A stretch of 32,000 nucleotides of DNA. Source: Deinococcus metalli (GTDB lineage: Bacteria > Deinococcota > Deinococci > Deinococcales > Deinococcaceae). The stretch covers positions 1-32,000 of the forward strand of contig NZ_JACHFK010000020.1 in the NCBI RefSeq assembly GCF_014201805.1, read 5' to 3'. A program made the translations under genes and the position numbers. Every line of letters begins with the position of its first letter. Within the stretch, counting starts at the first letter, position 1. The notes under the pieces are model-generated. The model was not told the origin of the DNA. It did not search any database and saw only the letters and a program-made list of their open reading frames with translations. This document shows, piece by piece, positions 13,209 to 20,995 of this stretch.

Positions 13209-14689
13209 GCGATCACGACGGGCTCCTCGCCGTGGCCCTGGTGGGCACGGCCCGCGCCCCGCTGCCGCCCGCCGGCACGGACGCGCTCGGACAGGCCGCC
13301 GCGCTCCTCACCCGCCCGGATGCGGAGGGCACGCTCCTTGCCCGCGCGGCGCTGTACGCCCTGGCGCACGCGGCCGGCCGCACGCCCGATTCCAATGGGG
13401 CGGTGCCCCCGGCCCCCGCGCTCCCCGAGACCCGGCCCGAGGTGCCGGAACGCGCGGCCCGGCACCTGCCGCTGGTGCTGGGCACGCCCCTGCTGCGCGA
13501 GTGGCTGGTTCTGTGCGCGCAGGCCGGGTGGCGGGTGCCGGCCGGGCGGCTGCCGGAACTGCTGGACGCCGCCCGGCAGGACAGTTACCTGCGCGCGCTC
13601 CTGGTCCCGGTGCTGGGCGAACGCGGCGCGTGGCTCGCGGAATTCAACTCCGAGTGGCGCTTTGCTCCGCCCGCCCACGGCGAGGACGCGTGGGCGGACG
13701 CGACCGAGGCGGGCCGCGAGGCCCTGTGGCGCGGCGTGCGCGTCCGCGACCGGCAGGCCGCCCGCGACCTCCTGGCCACGCACCTGGGCACGGAACGCGC
13801 CGGCAGCCGCAAACGCCTGCTGGGCGCGCTGCTCGACACCCTGGGGGCGGACGACCACATCCTCGAACCGCTTCTGGACGGCCTGACTACCGACCGCAGC
13901 GAGGACGTCCGCACGCTGGCCCGCAGCGCCCTGCACCGCCTGCCGGGGAGCGCGCAGAACGCCCGTCACGCCACGCGGCTGCGCGCGCTGGTGCAACTCG
14001 GGAAGCCCGGTCTGCTCGGCCGGTTGACCGGGCAGACGCCCAGCACCCTCACCGCGCCCACCGGCCCCGACGAGCACGCCGCCCGCGACGGCCTCCCAGA
14101 TCCGACGGGCAAGGACCGGCTGAGCGCTGCCGCGCTCCTCGCGCATCTGCTGGAGCACACGCACCCCGACGCGGTGCTGGCCGCGCTGAACGTTCCGCCC
14201 GCCACGCTGGTGCAGATCGCCCGGCAGCACGAGCAGCTGTCCGCGCTGGCCGACGGCGCTGTCGCCACCGGGCACGCGGCCCTCGCCGCCGCGCTGCTGC
14301 ACGACCTGCCCACCCGCCCGGACCTGCTACACCTCGGCCCACCCGAGACCCTCGCCGCCGCCCAGCGGCAGGCCCTGCGCGCCCGCGACCCGGAACGGCT
14401 CCTCGACCTGCTCGGCCCGCAGCCCGGCCCGTGGCCCCCCGATCTCGGCACGGCCCTGCTGGACGCCATCCGCGACACCGTACAGGACGCACACTACGAC
14501 TACGGCTGGGGCTACCGCTGGGTGCAGCTGCGCGACCTCGCCGCCCTGCGCGCCCACCCGGACACGCCGCCCCCCGCGCCGCTCCCGCAGACCGCCACCG
14601 ACTACGCCCACCGCACCATGACCGGCCTGCTCGGCACCCTGACCCTGAGACGGCAGATGCAGCAGGACTTCAAAGGAGCCCATCCATGA
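13205..14689 (+). CDS. DUF5691 family protein
   Basis: This 494-residue protein matches my recollection of the DUF5691 family: an opening LLAVALVGTARAPLPP, a middle VPVLGERGAWLAEFNSEW and a HEAT-like helix pair near residues 217-250 (LLDGLTTDRSEDVRTLARSA). It is strongly Ala/Leu/Arg-rich and mostly helical, probably an alpha-solenoid scaffold; no catalytic motif is visible. Its GTG start overlaps the SWIM stop and its end overlaps the MoxR start (ATGA), so the three proteins are probably made in linked amounts. Function is unknown. Confidence 0.82.
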   Translation: MSDHDGLLAVALVGTARAPLPPAGTDALGQAAALLTRPDAEGTLLARAALYALAHAAGRTPDSNGAVPPAPALPETRPEVPERAARHLPLVLGTPLLREWLVLCAQAGWRVPAGRLPELLDAARQDSYLRALLVPVLGERGAWLAEFNSEWRFAPPAHGEDAWADATEAGREALWRGVRVRDRQAARDLLATHLGTERAGSRKRLLGALLDTLGADDHILEPLLDGLTTDRSEDVRTLARSALHRLPGSAQNARHATRLRALVQLGKPGLLGRLTGQTPSTLTAPTGPDEHAARDGLPDPTGKDRLSAAALLAHLLEHTHPDAVLAALNVPPATLVQIARQHEQLSALADGAVATGHAALAAALLHDLPTRPDLLHLGPPETLAAAQRQALRARDPERLLDLLGPQPGPWPPDLGTALLDAIRDTVQDAHYDYGWGYRWVQLRDLAALRAHPDTPPPAPLPQTATDYAHRTMTGLLGTLTLRRQMQQDFKGAHP

Positions 14690-15777
14690 CCACCACGGAA
14701 TCCACGGTTCTCCGGCAGCACGCCGAACAGGCCTACGCGCACGAGCTGTCCGCCCTGGCCGCCCATGACGACCGGCCCCGCCCGCCGCGCTGGAACCTGT
14801 CGCCGCACGCGGTGCTGACGTACCTGATGGGCGGAAAATTGAAGGACGGCACCGAGATCACCCCGAAGTACGTGGGCGAGCGCCGCCTGATGGAAATTGC
14901 GGTCGCCACCCTCGCCACGGACCGTGCCCTGCTGCTGATCGGCGTGCCCGGCACCGCCAAAAGCTGGGTGAGCGAGCACCTGTCCGCCGCGATCTCCGGC
15001 ACCAGCACGCTGCTCGTGCAGGGCACGGCCGGCACCAGCGAGGAGAGCGTGCGCTACGGCTGGAACTATGCCCGGCTGCTCGCGGAAGGCCCCAGCGAGG
15101 CCGCCGTGGTCGAGAGTCCCATCGTGCGCGCCATGCGGGACGGCAAGATCGCCCGCCTGGAAGAACTCACGCGCGTGCAGAGCGACGTGCAGGACACCCT
15201 GATCACCATCCTGTCCGAGAAGACGCTGCCCATCCCCGAACTCAATACTGAGGTGCAGGCCGTCCAGGGTTTCAACCTGATCGCCACTGCCAACAACCGC
15301 GACAAGGGTGTGAACGACCTCTCCAGCGCCCTCAAACGCCGCTTCAACACGGTGGTGTTGCCCGTGCCCGACCGCCTGGACGACGAGGTGCGGATCGTCA
15401 CCAGCCGTGTGGCGCAGCTCGCCACGAACCTCCACATCCCCGCCCCGCCCCCCGCGCTGGAGGAGGTGCGGCGCATCGTGACTGTGTTCCGCGAACTGCG
15501 CGCCGGGGTGACCGAGGACGGCAAGACGAAACTCAAGAGCCCCAGCGGCAGCCTGAGCACTGCCGAAGCGATCTCGGTCGTGAACCACGGCTTAAGCCTC
15601 GCCGCGCACTTCGGTACCGGGCATCTGACCGCCCACGACGTCGCTGCCAGCGTGGTCGGCGCCGTGGTGAAAGACCCCGTGCAGGACAGCGTGATCTGGC
15701 GCGAGTACCTGGAAACCGTGGCGAAGAAGCGTGACGACTGGAAGGACTTCTACCGGGCATGCCGGGCGGTGAGCTGA
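14686..15777 (+). CDS. MoxR-type AAA+ ATPase (YehL-like)
   Basis: This 363-residue ATPase has Walker A GVPGTAKS (residues 86-93), a Walker B region reading ARLEELTRV (156-164), where the usual Asp-Glu is Glu159-Glu160, sensor 1 in LIATANNRDKG (Asn203 or Asn204) and an arginine pair in SSALKRRFN (218-219). MoxR ATPases remodel protein complexes and typically work with a VWA protein; one lies in the same cluster at 20991. It overlaps DUF5691 by four bases and ends three bases before the LRR gene. The gene order recalls E. coli yehL. The substrate is unknown. Confidence 0.92.
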   Translation: MTTTESTVLRQHAEQAYAHELSALAAHDDRPRPPRWNLSPHAVLTYLMGGKLKDGTEITPKYVGERRLMEIAVATLATDRALLLIGVPGTAKSWVSEHLSAAISGTSTLLVQGTAGTSEESVRYGWNYARLLAEGPSEAAVVESPIVRAMRDGKIARLEELTRVQSDVQDTLITILSEKTLPIPELNTEVQAVQGFNLIATANNRDKGVNDLSSALKRRFNTVVLPVPDRLDDEVRIVTSRVAQLATNLHIPAPPPALEEVRRIVTVFRELRAGVTEDGKTKLKSPSGSLSTAEAISVVNHGLSLAAHFGTGHLTAHDVAASVVGAVVKDPVQDSVIWREYLETVAKKRDDWKDFYRACRAVS

Positions 15778-15780
15778 TTC

Positions 15781-16716
15781 GTGGAGTCGATCCTCTCCCA
15801 CCAGCATCCCCGCACATGGAAGGGGCAAGCCCTTCTGGAAGCCGTGCAGGCAGGAGAGTCCTGGCCAGAACACGTCAATCTGAATGGCTGTGACCTGACT
15901 GAGTGGCCCGAATCGCTGCGCCGTGCCACCGCCATCCAGTCGTTGAGCGTGTACGGCAATCAGCTGACCGCTCTTCCCGAGTACCTGTGGTCGTTCACCA
16001 CCCTTCACACGTTGAATGTGTCCGGAAATCAATTGACCGGGATTCCCACACAACTCGGGCAGCTCGGGGCGCTGCAAATGCTTGATCTGGGGCACAACTG
16101 CCTGGACGTCCTGCCCGACTGCTTCGCGGAACTGGTCAGTCTGCGGGTTCTGTACGTCAGCAACAACCGCCTGACCGCGCTGCCCAGCTCGTTGCGCACG
16201 CTGGGTCAGCTGTCGTACTTGAACGTGACCGACAATCACTTGACCGCTCTGCCCGACTGGCTGGGTGAACTCTGCGGCCTGACCGAGTTGCGCGCCTACA
16301 GGAACAGGCTGAGCGCCCTTCCTGACGGCCTAGGCGAACTGCGAAAGCTCCGCGAACTGCATGTCATGAACAACGCCCTCGAATGCCTGCCGGACAGTCT
16401 GGGGCAGTGCGAGCAACTGCGGGAAATCAACGCCCAGAACAACCGGTTGAACACCTTGCCAGAGGGCATCGGGCAACTGTCCGAACTGGCCGTGCTGGAT
16501 CTGCGCTTTAACAACCTCGGCGCGCTTCCCGACCCCCTGCGTCAACTGGGCAAGTTGCGCTTCCTCGATCTGCGGGCCAACCGGCTGACGGCTATTCCCG
16601 ACTGGCTTCCCACACTGCCCGCACTGGAGAAACTGGATCTGCGCTGGAACCAGTTGGAACGCGTGCCGGCCACCGTCAAGGACTTTCAGGCCCGGGGCGG
16701 GGTGATCTACCTCTGA
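15781..16716 (+). CDS. Leucine-rich repeat protein, 12 repeats
   Basis: This 311-residue protein is almost entirely repeats: after a 33-residue lead, 12 consecutive units of 23 residues follow the pattern N-x-L-x-x-L-P-x-x-L-x-x-L-x-x-L-x-x-L, with no gaps. It should form a curved solenoid for protein binding. There is no signal peptide or membrane segment, so it is probably cytoplasmic. It starts with GTG three bases after the MoxR stop. Two 60-base blocks that I counted are 58% GC against 70-80% in DUF5682 blocks, and TTG leucine codons are frequent, so it looks like a later arrival. Its role is probably recognition or scaffolding (inference). Confidence 0.9.
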   Translation: MESILSHQHPRTWKGQALLEAVQAGESWPEHVNLNGCDLTEWPESLRRATAIQSLSVYGNQLTALPEYLWSFTTLHTLNVSGNQLTGIPTQLGQLGALQMLDLGHNCLDVLPDCFAELVSLRVLYVSNNRLTALPSSLRTLGQLSYLNVTDNHLTALPDWLGELCGLTELRAYRNRLSALPDGLGELRKLRELHVMNNALECLPDSLGQCEQLREINAQNNRLNTLPEGIGQLSELAVLDLRFNNLGALPDPLRQLGKLRFLDLRANRLTAIPDWLPTLPALEKLDLRWNQLERVPATVKDFQARGGVIYL

Positions 16717-18902
16717 CTCCATCCATCTCTATTTTTCCCATCCGTCACCACGGCCCCGGCTCGGCCCGGTCGCTGGAGCACGCGCTGAATCAGCTGCAAC
16801 CGGACGTGGTGCTCGTCGAAGGCCCGTCCGATGCCGATGCAGTTCTGCCGTTCCTGGCGCAGAAGGACATGAAGCCGCCCGTGGCCCTGCTGGGCTACGT
16901 GAACGACGAACCGTCCCGCGCGGTGTTCTGGCCGTTCGCGGCGTTCAGTCCGGAGTTCGTGGCGTTCCGCTGGGCAGCGGGGGCGGGCGTCCCCGCGCGG
17001 TTCATGGATCTCCCGGCCTCCGCGACGCTGGCGGGTGAACGCGGGGACGACGACCTGGACGAACTGCACAGCGATCCGCTGCGGGTGCTGGCGGAGGCCG
17101 CCGGGTACGCGGATTTCGAGCGCTGGTGGGAGACGCTGGTGGAGGCGCGCGGCGACGATTTCGACGTGTTCGAGGCCGTACTGGAGGCCATGCGCGCGGT
17201 GCGGGCCGAGACTCCGCCGCCGACCGGTCGGGAAGCGCAGCGCGAGGCGTGCATGCGTCAGGCGATCCGCGCGGCGCTGAAGGACGGTGCCGCACGGGTG
17301 GCGGTGGTCTGCGGGGCGTGGCACGCGCCGGCGCTGGATGTCGAGGCGTTCCGGGCGAAGGACGACGCGGCGCTCCTGAAGGGCCTGCCCAGGGCGAAGG
17401 TCACGCTGACGTGGGTGCCGTGGACCCACGGGCGCCTGAGCGTGGGCTCCGGGTACGGCGCGGGTGTGCGCTCGCCGGGCTACTACCATCACCTGTTCAC
17501 GACGCGGCGGGACGTGACGGAGCGCTGGTTCGCGCGGGTGGCGCGGCTGCTGCGCGCCGAGCGGCTGGACGCGAGCAGCGCGAGCGTGATCGAGGCGACG
17601 CGGCTGGCGAACACGCTGGCAGCGCTGCGCGGGCGTGCCCTGCCGGGCCTGGACGAGCTGAACGAGGCGGCCCTGAGCGTGTTCGGCTGGGACAGCGATC
17701 TGCCCCTGCGCCTGATCGAGCGTCAGCTGGTGGTGGGGGAGGCGCTGGGCAGTGTGCCGGAGGACGTGCCGACTGTGCCGCTGGCGCAGGATCTGGCAAA
17801 GACGCAGAAGACCCTGCGCCTGAAGGTGCAGCCCGAGCAGATCGACCTCACGCTCGACCTGCGCACCGACACCGACCTGGCGCGCAGCGTGCTGTTCCAC
17901 CGGCTGAACGTCCTGGGCGTGCCGTGGGCGCAGGAGCGGCACGCGGGCGGGCGCGGCACCTTCAAGGAGGCGTGGGCGCTTGCATGGAAACCTGAGTTCA
18001 GCGTGCGGCTGGTCGAGGCGAGCCGCGCCGGCCAGACGGTCGAGGGCGCCGCGACCGCGACGGCTGTCGAGGCCGTGCGCGGGGCCAGTACCCTCGCGGC
18101 CCTGACCACGCTGCTGGAAGCCGTGCGCTACGCCGACCTGGGCGGGGCGCTGCCGGTGGCGCTGGCCGAGCTGGACGTGCGGGCGGCGGGGCAGGCGGAC
18201 GTGAGCGATCTGCTGGAGGCCCTGCCGCCGCTGGCCCGGCTGGCGCGCTACGGCGATGTCCGGGGCAGAGGCGGCGCCGCGAACGCGCAGGCGGGGGCAA
18301 CCTTCCGCACGCTGCTCACGCGGGCAGGCGTGGGCCTGCCGCTGGCCGGGGTGGGCCTCGCGGACGACGCGGCGGACGTGCTGCGCGGGCACGTCAGCGG
18401 TGCGGACGCGGCCGTGCGCCTGCTGGACGACCCCGGTGCGCTGGAGGGCTGGCACGCCGCCCTGGGTCGCCTTGCGGACCGGGACGACGCGCATCCTCTC
18501 CTGACCGGAGACGCGGTGCGCCGGCTGCGGGACGCGGGACGACTGGACGGCGCGGAGGTCGAGCGCCGCCTCGCGCGGGCGCTGAGCGGTGGGGCGCCGC
18601 TGGAGGTCACGGCGTGGCTGGACGGCTTCCTGGGCCAGAGCGGAGCGCTGCTCACGCACGACGCGGCCCTGCTGGGGCTGCTGGACGGCTGGCTGACCGG
18701 CCTGGAACCCGCCGCCTTCCAGGAAACGTTGCCCCTGCTGCGGCGGGTGTTCTCGCGCTTCGAGAATCCCGAGCGGCGGCTGATCGGAGAGGCCCTGCGC
18801 GGCGGGGGTGCGGGCGCGCGGGCAGAGCGGCGCGGGCTGGACGACGCCCGGGGTCTGCGGGCCGTGCCGGTCGTGCTGCGGCTGCTGGGCGCGGCCGGCT
18901 GA
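16713..18902 (+). CDS. DUF5682 family protein (YehM-like), probable CTG start
   Basis: From CTG 16713 the protein is 729 residues. Family motifs are IRHHGPGSARSLEHAL (residues 10-25), VVLVEGP (32-38), RFMDLP (96-101) and CGAWHAPAL (200-208). The early His and Glu plus a later G-x-x-H resemble the ligand pattern of the TraB/TIKI/EreA-type fold, which would suggest a metal hydrolase; this is inference. The first GTG in frame (16806) would delete the conserved RHHGPG motif. The only starts upstream are CTG 16713, ATC or ATT; CTG overlaps the LRR stop and lies about 10 bases after GGGGTGATC, a strong ribosome binding site. Confidence 0.85.
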   Translation: MTPSISIFPIRHHGPGSARSLEHALNQLQPDVVLVEGPSDADAVLPFLAQKDMKPPVALLGYVNDEPSRAVFWPFAAFSPEFVAFRWAAGAGVPARFMDLPASATLAGERGDDDLDELHSDPLRVLAEAAGYADFERWWETLVEARGDDFDVFEAVLEAMRAVRAETPPPTGREAQREACMRQAIRAALKDGAARVAVVCGAWHAPALDVEAFRAKDDAALLKGLPRAKVTLTWVPWTHGRLSVGSGYGAGVRSPGYYHHLFTTRRDVTERWFARVARLLRAERLDASSASVIEATRLANTLAALRGRALPGLDELNEAALSVFGWDSDLPLRLIERQLVVGEALGSVPEDVPTVPLAQDLAKTQKTLRLKVQPEQIDLTLDLRTDTDLARSVLFHRLNVLGVPWAQERHAGGRGTFKEAWALAWKPEFSVRLVEASRAGQTVEGAATATAVEAVRGASTLAALTTLLEAVRYADLGGALPVALAELDVRAAGQADVSDLLEALPPLARLARYGDVRGRGGAANAQAGATFRTLLTRAGVGLPLAGVGLADDAADVLRGHVSGADAAVRLLDDPGALEGWHAALGRLADRDDAHPLLTGDAVRRLRDAGRLDGAEVERRLARALSGGAPLEVTAWLDGFLGQSGALLTHDAALLGLLDGWLTGLEPAAFQETLPLLRRVFSRFENPERRLIGEALRGGGAGARAERRGLDDARGLRAVPVVLRLLGAAG

Positions 18903-18953
18903 ACGGGGCGGCGCCCGAACAGGTGTGAGCGTGGTTGGCTCGGCCGTGGGGGG

Positions 18954-18959
18954 TACTCT
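18954..18959 (+). promoter_or_regulatory. Candidate -10 box for the GGDEF-EAL gene
   Basis: TACTCT lies 38 bases before the ATG at 18998 in a 95-base gap. TGGTTG at 18932-18937 is a poor -35 box 16 bases upstream. It would let this gene be expressed apart from the cluster. Confidence 0.3.
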
Positions 18960-18997
18960 GGGAGAAGGCCCCCGCTGACCTGACTCCCCCGGCCCCG

Positions 18998-20941
18998 ATG
19001 AACGACTCCATCCTGACGCCCCCTCCTGCACGACCGGCCGGGACCGTTCCGGAGCGGGGTGAGCCGCGACGTGGCGCGCTGACCGTGTGGGTCATCCTGG
19101 CGGCGGGCACAACCGGTCACGTGGTGGTGCTGCTCCAGGGCCTGCAGCTGCCCGGATACTTCCAGCCGGCCGACTGGGTGCTGGGCGGCGCGGTGCTGGC
19201 GGTCATGCTGGGGCTGGCCGCAGCGCACGCGCTCGGCTGGGGCCGGCGCCCGGTGATCTCGTGGCTGCTGGTGGCGAACATCGCATACCTGCTCGCGCGG
19301 CTGGGGGTGGGGCTGTACGTGGTGGGCACCAGCGAGCGCGTCCTGATCGATCTGGCGAGCCTGATGGGCTGGGTGCTGACCATGCCGATGATCGAGGCGA
19401 GCATGCGTACCTCCGCGCTGGCCCGCCGCATGAGCACCGGCCTGCCCCCTGCGCTGCTGCTGATGGCGGCGGTGTTTGCGTTCACGCCGGGCGGCGCCGC
19501 GGCCCGCCCGGAGGTGTGGTTCGGGCTGGGTCAACTGTTCCTGATCAGCCTGAGCGTGGTGCTGGTCGCGCAGATGGTGAACACCCTGCGCGCCGCGCTG
19601 CACCGCAGCCGTCAGGACAACCAGACCCTCACCCGCAGGGCCTCCGTGGACGCCCTGACCGGCCTGCACAACCGCTTCTACCTGGACGAGCACCTGCGTG
19701 AGCGCGTGGACGCGGCCCAGCCGTTCAGCGTGCTGTTCCTGGATCTGGACGGCTTCAAGGCCATCAACGACACGCTGGGGCACGCCACCGGCGACGAGGT
19801 GCTGCGCCTGATCGCGGCACGGCTGTCGGCGCTGGCCCCGGCGGGCAGCGGCGTGGCGCGGGTCAGCGGGGACGAGTTCGTGCTGACGGTGCCCGGCGAG
19901 GACACGCTGGACGTCTCGGGGCTGGCGCAGCAGGTGGTGGACGACCTGTCGGCGGCCTTCGAGGTGCAGGGGCAGGCGCTGCGGCTGAGCGTCAGCGTGG
20001 GCGTGGCCCGCTTCCCGCACGACGCCGCCGAGGGCCGCGACCTGCTGCTGCGCGCCGACCGGGCGATGTACGCGGTCAAACGCAGCGGCAAGAACGGCTT
20101 CCGGCTGTACAGCGGGCACCTGCTGGACCAGGACGAGCGGCGGCAGGTGCTGGAGCGCGACCTGCGGCACGCGCTGGAACGCGGGGAGCTGTTTCTGGAG
20201 TTCCAGCCGATCTGCACCGTGCCGGACGGCCGCCCGGTGTGCCTGGAGGCGCTGGTGCGCTGGCGTCACCCGGAGTTCGGGCTGGTGCGGCCCGACGTGT
20301 TCATCCCGATCGCGGAGGAATGCGGCCTGATCACGTCGCTGGGCGAGTGGGTGCTGGAGGACGCGCTGCGGGCGGCCGGCCGCTGGCGTGCGGCGGGCTT
20401 CGGCGAGGTGCGGCTGGCCGTGAACGTCTCGCCCCTGCAACTGATGCAGCCGCACTTCGCGGAGATGGTGGGCCGTGAGCTGGGCCGGTCGGGCGTCCCG
20501 GCCGCCGCGCTGGAACTGGAGGTCACCGAGGGCATCGACCTGCGCGGGCGCCTGCAGGTGTCGCACAGCGTGGACGGCGTGCGCGCGCTGGGGGTGGGGC
20601 TGTCGCTGGACGATTTCGGGACGGGTTTCGCGTCGCTGTCGCGCCTGAACGACCTGCCGGTGGGCGTCGTGAAGATCGACCGGGTGTTCGTGATGGACCT
20701 GACGGGCGACGTGGAGCGCACCCGGCGCCGCTACGTCCGCACCCTGATCGCCGCGATGGTGGCGGTGGCCGGCACGCTGGGCCTGGACCTCGTGGCCGAG
20801 GGCGTGGAGACGCCGGAGCAGGCGCGCGAGCTGATCGCCCTGGGCTGCACGCGGGCGCAGGGGTTCCTGTACGCGCCGCCGCTGCCGGAAGCCGAGCTGC
20901 TGACGGCCCTGACGCGCATGACCCAGAGCAATCCCGTATGA
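18998..20941 (+). CDS. Membrane GGDEF-EAL protein (c-di-GMP turnover)
   Basis: This 647-residue protein has about six membrane segments in residues 27-195, a GGDEF domain (about 205-370) and an EAL domain (about 385-640). The GGDEF motif reads SGDEF (290-294), a variant that may or may not keep diguanylate cyclase activity. The EAL domain keeps EALVRW (Glu417), NVS (476-478), EVTEG, DDFGTG (538-543), KIDR (Lys559), AEGVE (Glu601) and QGFLY (Gln621), so phosphodiesterase activity is likely. I chose ATG 18998; an upstream TTG at 18935 adds a non-family extension. It sits between the DUF5682 and VWA genes. Confidence 0.93.
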   Translation: MNDSILTPPPARPAGTVPERGEPRRGALTVWVILAAGTTGHVVVLLQGLQLPGYFQPADWVLGGAVLAVMLGLAAAHALGWGRRPVISWLLVANIAYLLARLGVGLYVVGTSERVLIDLASLMGWVLTMPMIEASMRTSALARRMSTGLPPALLLMAAVFAFTPGGAAARPEVWFGLGQLFLISLSVVLVAQMVNTLRAALHRSRQDNQTLTRRASVDALTGLHNRFYLDEHLRERVDAAQPFSVLFLDLDGFKAINDTLGHATGDEVLRLIAARLSALAPAGSGVARVSGDEFVLTVPGEDTLDVSGLAQQVVDDLSAAFEVQGQALRLSVSVGVARFPHDAAEGRDLLLRADRAMYAVKRSGKNGFRLYSGHLLDQDERRQVLERDLRHALERGELFLEFQPICTVPDGRPVCLEALVRWRHPEFGLVRPDVFIPIAEECGLITSLGEWVLEDALRAAGRWRAAGFGEVRLAVNVSPLQLMQPHFAEMVGRELGRSGVPAAALELEVTEGIDLRGRLQVSHSVDGVRALGVGLSLDDFGTGFASLSRLNDLPVGVVKIDRVFVMDLTGDVERTRRRYVRTLIAAMVAVAGTLGLDLVAEGVETPEQARELIALGCTRAQGFLYAPPLPEAELLTALTRMTQSNPV

Positions 20942-20942
20942 T
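20937..20942 (+). promoter_or_regulatory. Candidate -10 box before the VWA gene
   Basis: TATGAT overlaps the GGDEF-EAL stop codon and lies eight bases before the ATG at 20951, the spacing seen for leaderless deinococcal transcripts. No convincing -35 box is visible. Confidence 0.4.
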
Positions 20943-20950
20943 TACGTTCA

Positions 20951-20995
20951 TGACAGAACGACCCGCGTTCGCCTTCGCCGGAGCCCGTCCGTGAG
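20951..20995 (+). CDS. Possible 14-residue leader peptide coupled to the VWA gene
   Basis: The frame MTERPAFAFAGARP runs from ATG 20951 to a TGA that overlaps the VWA start codon (GTGA at 20991-20994 plus one base). With the TATGAT box eight bases upstream, the transcript would begin on this ATG. Translation of the short frame would deliver ribosomes to the VWA start, which has only a weak ribosome binding site. It is too short to prove by composition and may be chance. Confidence 0.35.

Noticed and set aside
12137..14302. Minus-strand frames across the SWIM and DUF5691 genes
   Set aside because: Their composition is Arg/Ala/Gly-rich without any family motif, and the plus-strand genes overlap in a clean operon pattern.
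16806..18902. GTG 16806 as the start of the DUF5682 gene
   Set aside because: It would remove the conserved RHHGPGSARS motif and has no ribosome binding site at the right distance. It remains possible as a minor start.
18935..18997. TTG 18935 as the start of the GGDEF-EAL gene
   Set aside because: It adds 21 residues without family similarity and overlaps the likely promoter; ATG 18998 is simpler.
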